From Flavimobilis marinus (GTDB lineage Bacteria > Actinomycetota > Actinomycetes > Actinomycetales > Cellulomonadaceae): DNA of 64,000 nt. The stretch covers positions 496,001-560,000 of the forward strand of contig NZ_FONZ01000001.1 in the NCBI RefSeq assembly GCF_900113055.1, given 5' to 3'. Position numbers and translations under genes: made by a program. The notes under the pieces were generated by a model. That model did no database searches, was not told the DNA's origin, and was given only the letters and a program-made list of their open reading frames with translations. This document shows, piece after piece, positions 59,889 to 64,000 of the stretch. How positions within the stretch are numbered: position 1 is the stretch's first letter; each line of letters starts with the position of its first letter.

Positions 59889-61283
59889 ATGAGAATCTCT
59901 GTCTTCGGATGCGGCTACCTCGGAGCCGTCCACGCCGCCTGCATGGCCCACCTCGGGCACGACGTCGTCGGCATCGACGTCGACGAGTCCAAGGTGCGCG
60001 CTCTGTCGGCCGGCGTGGCGCCGTTCTTCGAACCGAACCTCGACACCATCGTCCGCTCGGGCCGGGAGTCCGGGCGGCTGACGTTCTCGGCCGACCCCGC
60101 GGCAGCCGCCGGTGCGCAGGTCCACTTCGTCGCGGTCGGCACGCCGCAGCGCCGGGGGGAGGACGCCGCGGACCTGACCTACGTCCACGCGGTGCTCGAT
60201 GCGCTCCTCCCGCACCTGCGCCCGGGCGACCTCGTCGTCGGGAAGTCGACCGTGCCGGTCGGTACTGCCGCGCACCTCGCGCAGCGGATCATCGAGGCGG
60301 GAACGGGGGCCGTGCTCGCATGGAACCCGGAGTTCCTGCGAGAGGGGTATGCCGTCGAGGACACGCTCACGCCTGATCGACTCGTCTACGGTCTGCCGCC
60401 CGACGAGCAGGGCAAGGTCGACGGCACCCCCGCCCGCCAGCATGCGAGGGCGGTCCTCGACGACGTGTACCGGAGCGCCCTGGACGCCGGCACCCCGCTC
60501 GTCGCCACCGACTACGCCACGGCCGAGCTCGTCAAGGTCGCGGCCAACGCCTTCCTCGCGACGAAGATCTCCTTCATCAACGCGATGGCTGAGATAGCCG
60601 AGACGACGGGCGCCGACGTCACCTCGCTGGCGGACGCGATCGGCTACGACGCGCGCATCGGCCGGCGGTTCCTCAACGCGGGGATCGGCTTCGGCGGCGG
60701 ATGCCTCCCGAAGGACATCCGTGCTTTCGCCGCCCGGGCCGAGGAGCTCGGCCGAGGGGACTCGGTGGGGTTCCTGCGCGAGGTGGACACGATCAACATG
60801 CGACGCCGCCAGCGGGTCGTCGACATGGTGGTCGACGAGCTCGGCGGCGACGTGCACGGCAAGAAGGTGGCGCTCCTCGGATTGGCGTTCAAGCCCGAGT
60901 CCGACGACATCCGGGACTCCCCGGCCCTCGACGTCGCCGTTCGCCTCAAGGGCCTCGGGGCCGACGTCGTGGCGACGGACCCGCACGCGATCCTCAACGC
61001 GATCCAGCAGCACCCGCAGCTGGGATTCGCGACCAACACGGTCGACGCGCTGTTCGCCGCCGACGTGCTCGTGCTCGTCACGGAGTGGGCGGAGTACCGC
61101 GAGCTCGACCCGTGGCGCGTGGCCGAGCTCGTGCACGGCAAGGTCGTCATCGACGCCCGCAACGCGCTCGACCCCGCCCGCTGGGCCGAGGCCGGATGGA
61201 GGTACCGAGGCATGGGACGCCCCGATGCCGAGCCGGCTGCGAGGCCTGTGGTCGAGCCACTCGAGGTCGCCGTGGTTGCCTGA
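59889..61283 (+). CDS. ugd: UDP-glucose 6-dehydrogenase
   Basis: It oxidises UDP-glucose to UDP-glucuronate with two NAD. The 464-residue protein has the Rossmann start SVFGCGYLGAVHAACMAHLGHDVVGID, catalytic Cys272 in GIGFGGGCLPKDIRA, the central LVKVAANAFLATKISFINAMAEI and LGLAFKPESDDIRDSPALDV. ATG has TTGAGGAGACCTC before it. As the last gene of the synthase operon it suggests that UDP-glucuronate, or a sugar made from it, is a building block of the polymer. Confidence 0.95.
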   Translation: MRISVFGCGYLGAVHAACMAHLGHDVVGIDVDESKVRALSAGVAPFFEPNLDTIVRSGRESGRLTFSADPAAAAGAQVHFVAVGTPQRRGEDAADLTYVHAVLDALLPHLRPGDLVVGKSTVPVGTAAHLAQRIIEAGTGAVLAWNPEFLREGYAVEDTLTPDRLVYGLPPDEQGKVDGTPARQHARAVLDDVYRSALDAGTPLVATDYATAELVKVAANAFLATKISFINAMAEIAETTGADVTSLADAIGYDARIGRRFLNAGIGFGGGCLPKDIRAFAARAEELGRGDSVGFLREVDTINMRRRQRVVDMVVDELGGDVHGKKVALLGLAFKPESDDIRDSPALDVAVRLKGLGADVVATDPHAILNAIQQHPQLGFATNTVDALFAADVLVLVTEWAEYRELDPWRVAELVHGKVVIDARNALDPARWAEAGWRYRGMGRPDAEPAARPVVEPLEVAVVA

Positions 61284-61312
61284 CCGGCTGAGCGGCCGCG
61301 CTGGTGGTCGGG

Positions 61313-62560
61313 CTACCGTCGCTCGACCATCGGCACGAGCCGTTCCGCGGGGTCCCGCACAGCCTCCGTGTCCACGCGAGGGAGCCGCTCGCCGGCGAAG
61401 AGCCGGCGGGCGGCCGCCGTGTCGCGCGGCCGGTCCACCGTGAGGATCGCCGAGGTGGTGCCGTCCACGGGCGAGACCCACAGCGCGGTCCAGCCGGTGC
61501 CGTCCTCTCGCAGCACGACCTCGGCGTCGGGGCTCGGGGCGCCGAAGAGAGCAAGGTCGTGACCGTGCTGGGTGGAGAACACGTACGGTGCCGGGTCCGG
61601 GGCGGTCGTCGGGTCGCCCGGGTGCTCCCCGGCGAGCTCGGCGACCAGGGACGCGGCGGCGGGCTCCGGACCCCGGAGGGCAGCGTCCCAGTGCCCCGGA
61701 CGAACCCAGCCGTGCCGGCGCGACCGGCGCGTGGCGAGGTCGCCGACGACGCGGAGCCGCGGGAGCGCGACCTCGCCCGTCGCGAGCAGCGGCCGCATGA
61801 GCTCGTCCACGCGGACGGTGCCGTCGGGCAGGAGCGGCACCGGGCTGTCCGCGAGCCACGCCGTCGCCGGACGCACCCCGATCGCGGCGACGACGACGTC
61901 CGCGGGGATCTTCTCGCCGCCCTCGAGCAAGACGGCGCCCGCGACGACGTCCGCGACGGCGGAGTCCGTGCGGAGCGTTCCGGCCGGGTACCAGGCGGCT
62001 GTGCGCGCACCGACCTCCGCGCCGAGCGCCGCGTACAGGGGGGTCGGCGCAGCCTCGATGACCGTCACGTCGACGCCGGCGGCCGCGCAGACGCCCGCGA
62101 GCTCCGCGCCGATCCAACCGGCGCCCACGCAGGCCAGCCGGGTGCCCGGGGAGAGCGCCGCGCGCAGGCGGGCGGCGTCGTCGGCGGTGTGCAGCGTCCA
62201 AGCGTGCGGCCAGGGGTTGTGCGGCCGGGCGCCGGTCGCGAGCACGACGGCGTCGGCCCGGAGCGTCGCGCCGGAGCGGAGCCGTACCTCGTAGCCGTCG
62301 CCCTCGGCGGTCAGCGCGACGGCCGGGTCGCCCAGGCGCTCGTCGTCGATCGCCGGTGCGAGGCCGAGGTCCTCAGCCAGCCACACGGGCGTGGGCTGGT
62401 CGAACAGGTGCTTCGACAGCGGCGGACGGTCATAGGGCGCGAGACCCTCGTCGCCCACCAGGGTCAGGTGCCCGGCGAAGCCCGAGGTGCGCAGGCAGGC
62501 GGCGGTGCGGAGCCCGGCGAGGCCAGCTCCGACGACGACGACGGCAGGGGAGCGGCTCAC
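61313..62560 (-). CDS. FAD-dependent NAD(P)H:ferredoxin/rubredoxin-type reductase
   Basis: A 415-residue flavoprotein of the oxygenase-coupled reductase family: FAD motif VVVVGAGLAGLRTAACLRTSG, APYDRPPLSKHLF, the second Rossmann motif CVGAGWIGAELAGVCAAAGVDVTVIE, the FAD-binding LRVVGDLA, and a C-terminal reductase domain. It moves electrons from NAD(P)H to a small iron-sulfur protein. No partner ferredoxin or P450 is nearby. GTG at 62560 is set by TACGGT six bases upstream (leaderless); the longer frame to 62596 is less likely. Confidence 0.88.
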   Translation of the reverse strand: MSRSPAVVVVGAGLAGLRTAACLRTSGFAGHLTLVGDEGLAPYDRPPLSKHLFDQPTPVWLAEDLGLAPAIDDERLGDPAVALTAEGDGYEVRLRSGATLRADAVVLATGARPHNPWPHAWTLHTADDAARLRAALSPGTRLACVGAGWIGAELAGVCAAAGVDVTVIEAAPTPLYAALGAEVGARTAAWYPAGTLRTDSAVADVVAGAVLLEGGEKIPADVVVAAIGVRPATAWLADSPVPLLPDGTVRVDELMRPLLATGEVALPRLRVVGDLATRRSRRHGWVRPGHWDAALRGPEPAAASLVAELAGEHPGDPTTAPDPAPYVFSTQHGHDLALFGAPSPDAEVVLREDGTGWTALWVSPVDGTTSAILTVDRPRDTAAARRLFAGERLPRVDTEAVRDPAERLVPMVERR

Positions 62561-62673
62561 GCCCTCACCGTAGTGGGCGTGGGCGCCAGGTCGCACAAGG
62601 AGAGGCCCCGCGCGGTCTGGGTCCGTCGATGCAGCACAATGGCCTCGGACGCTGCACCCGAGGAGGCCGACGC

Positions 62674-62955
62674 ATGACCGAGACCCCGCTGCGGCCCGTC
62701 GCGCCCCGGCGCAACCAGTGGGTGTGGGGCAACGCCGCCGTGATCGCCCTCGCGGCGGTCGTCGCCGTGGTGGTCGGCCCCGCGGACGGGACGTGGGTGC
62801 TCGTCGCGCAGCTCGCCGTGTGCGGCGCTGTCCGCCTCACGGCCCGCAGCGGGCCCCCGGGCCTCGTGCTGCGCTCGCGGACCGTCGACGTCGCGACGAT
62901 GTGGACCGTCGCCGCCGCCCTGGGACTGCTGGCGGCGACGGCCCCGACCATCTGA
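62674..62955 (+). CDS. DUF3017 membrane protein
   Basis: The 93-residue protein has three membrane segments (VWGNAAVIALAAVVAVVVG, WVLVAQLAVCGAVRLTAR, VATMWTVAAALGLLAAT) and matches DUF3017, which in actinobacteria usually lies next to folD or purH. Here about 8 kb of polysaccharide and reductase genes lie between it and purH. ATG has CGAGGAGGCCGACGC before it. No function known. Confidence 0.82.
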   Translation: MTETPLRPVAPRRNQWVWGNAAVIALAAVVAVVVGPADGTWVLVAQLAVCGAVRLTARSGPPGLVLRSRTVDVATMWTVAAALGLLAATAPTI

Positions 62956-62959
62956 GCCG

Positions 62960-63955
62960 TCAGGCCCGGGCGCGGGCCTGCGTGCGCAGGAGCAGGTGCG
63001 CGGCGCCGACGACGGCGGCACCCACCAGCGGCGCGACCCAGAACACCCAGACCTGGGCGAGGGCGTCCGAGCCGCTGAACAGTGCGGCTGCCGTCGCGCG
63101 CGCCGGGTTCAGCGCACCGCTCGTCACAGGTGTGGTCGCGAGCAGCAGCGCGGTGTAGGCAGCGGCGACGGCGACGGCGCCCGTCACGTGTGCGCGGTGC
63201 AGGCCGCCAGGGACGTCGGCGTCGGCGTGGCTGCCGAACGACCGGGTGGCGGCGACGGCCACGGCCGCGAGGAGCAGCGTGCCCACCAGCTCGAGGAGCA
63301 GTACGGCCGGGAGGTCGAACTGCGCCTGCCCGTTGGTCATCGTGGCCAGCAGGGACGTCTCGCCGTACCCGTTCGCCACCCCGGCGAACACGTCAGCCGC
63401 GTTCCCGACGCCGAGGAGCTCGGGCAGCGCTGCCGGGACGGTCGCGAAGAGCACGCCCGCGGCGAGGACCGCCCCCACGAGCTGGGCGAGCCAGTACGGC
63501 AGGACGTCGCGCCACGACAGGTCACCGGCGATGGCGCGGGCCAGGGTGAGCGCGGGGTTGAACAGGCCGCCCGAGAGGTGCCCGAACGCGAGGAGCGCCG
63601 CGAGCGTCGTCGCGCCGAAGGTGAGGGCGAGCCCCAGCGAGCCCAGCGCCCAGGCGGTGGTGAGGTTCGAGTAGAGCGCCGCGCCGAGCCCGGCGAGCAC
63701 GACGAGGAACGCGCCCGCGAGCTCGGCGCCGACGCGCACGACGAGCGGGGCGGCGAGCGCCGAGGACGGGGCGGCGTCGTCGAGCACGGCGTCGTCCTCC
63801 AGCAGGACGGTCTCCTCGAGCACGACGCCGTCCTGCGTCGCGATGTCGTCTGCTGCCGTGACGGGCGAGTCGTCGTGACCGTCGATGACGTCGGGCGGCG
63901 TCGGCGTCGTGGGCGTGCCGTCCTCGGACGGGGTGGACGCGGAGGTGGGAGTCAT
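62960..63955 (-). CDS. MIP-family channel (aquaporin/glycerol facilitator)
   Basis: The 331-residue channel has six membrane helices and both NPA loops: GHLSGGLFNPALTLAR and TSGALNPARATAAALF. An unusual N-terminal extension of about 68 residues, rich in Asp, Glu, Thr and Pro (VLEETVLLEDDAVLDD), precedes helix 1. It lets water or small solutes across the membrane; specificity is not evident. Start ATG has TCAGGAAGCTC before it. The 45 bases beyond to the window end show nothing. Confidence 0.9.
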   Translation of the reverse strand: MTPTSASTPSEDGTPTTPTPPDVIDGHDDSPVTAADDIATQDGVVLEETVLLEDDAVLDDAAPSSALAAPLVVRVGAELAGAFLVVLAGLGAALYSNLTTAWALGSLGLALTFGATTLAALLAFGHLSGGLFNPALTLARAIAGDLSWRDVLPYWLAQLVGAVLAAGVLFATVPAALPELLGVGNAADVFAGVANGYGETSLLATMTNGQAQFDLPAVLLLELVGTLLLAAVAVAATRSFGSHADADVPGGLHRAHVTGAVAVAAAYTALLLATTPVTSGALNPARATAAALFSGSDALAQVWVFWVAPLVGAAVVGAAHLLLRTQARARA

Positions 63956-64000
63956 GAGCTTCCTGACGTGTGGAGGGCGCGCGGACGGCCGGTGGGCCGC

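Noticed and set aside
59367-62201. A 944-codon minus-strand open frame over ugd
   Set aside because: Low-complexity Arg/Ala-rich translation antisense to clear genes; a GC-rich shadow.

Overview
The window is 64 kb of very GC-rich, densely coded DNA from an actinomycete chromosome. Evidence for this includes a WhiB3/WhiD-type regulator, a GuaB2/GuaB3 pair, a PerM-like protein, a DUF3817 gene before guaA, PspC-linked signalling, many GTG starts and many TANNNT-N6-start (apparently leaderless) genes. Gene order follows blocks known from Mycobacterium tuberculosis: groES / whiB3 / guaB2 / guaB3 / guaA, and uvrD1 / sucC / sucD / perM / purN / purH. A phosphoketolase operon, a GH6 cellulase-fold gene and the absence of mycolate genes point to Micrococcales, perhaps Cellulomonadaceae; that placement is inference. 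No transposase, integrase, phage gene, CRISPR array, rRNA or tRNA was found, so this is core chromosome.

Layout. 0-8 kb: a YbdK-type carboxylate-amine ligase and a THUMP-like methyltransferase, groES under a CIRCE operator (no groEL beside it), whiB3, a MerR regulator, guaB, an RluA pseudouridine synthase and a broken methyltransferase. 8-24 kb is a carbon-metabolism block: a DnaQ-like exonuclease, RamB divergent from aceA-aceB (glyoxylate shunt), guaB3, an acetyltransferase, a GabD2-type succinate-semialdehyde dehydrogenase, and the translationally coupled operon xfp-pta-ackA (phosphoketolase to acetyl phosphate to acetate/acetyl-CoA). 23-35 kb: SURF1, an asymmetric heterodimeric ABC exporter, DUF3817-guaA, and a PspC envelope-stress module (PspC/toast-rack protein divergent from a PspC histidine kinase and its LuxR-type regulator). 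35-40 kb: small membrane proteins, then an ABC-2 exporter next to a NarL-type two-component system. 40-54.6 kb: pcrA, sucCD, two paralogous membrane proteins, cydDC, perM, purN, an MFS exporter and purH. purH is preceded by a ZTP (pfl) riboswitch that starts almost at the predicted transcription start. 54.6-61.3 kb: a surface-polysaccharide locus of GH6, processive GT2 synthase, 44-aa membrane peptide, acyltransferase/SGNH protein and UDP-glucose dehydrogenase. 61.3-64 kb: FAD reductase, DUF3017 protein, aquaporin.

How it fits together: purine synthesis (purN, purH, guaB, guaB3, guaA) is spread through the window with its own RNA sensor. Acetate and two-carbon metabolism (ramB, aceAB, xfp-pta-ackA, gabD2, sucCD) is clustered with candidate operators. 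The least conventional region is the polysaccharide locus between purH and the DUF3017 gene. The most interesting non-coding elements are the purH riboswitch, an 18-bp palindrome at the sucCD start, 11-bp-phased repeats between the two PspC genes, and a repeat cluster between whiB3 and the MerR gene.
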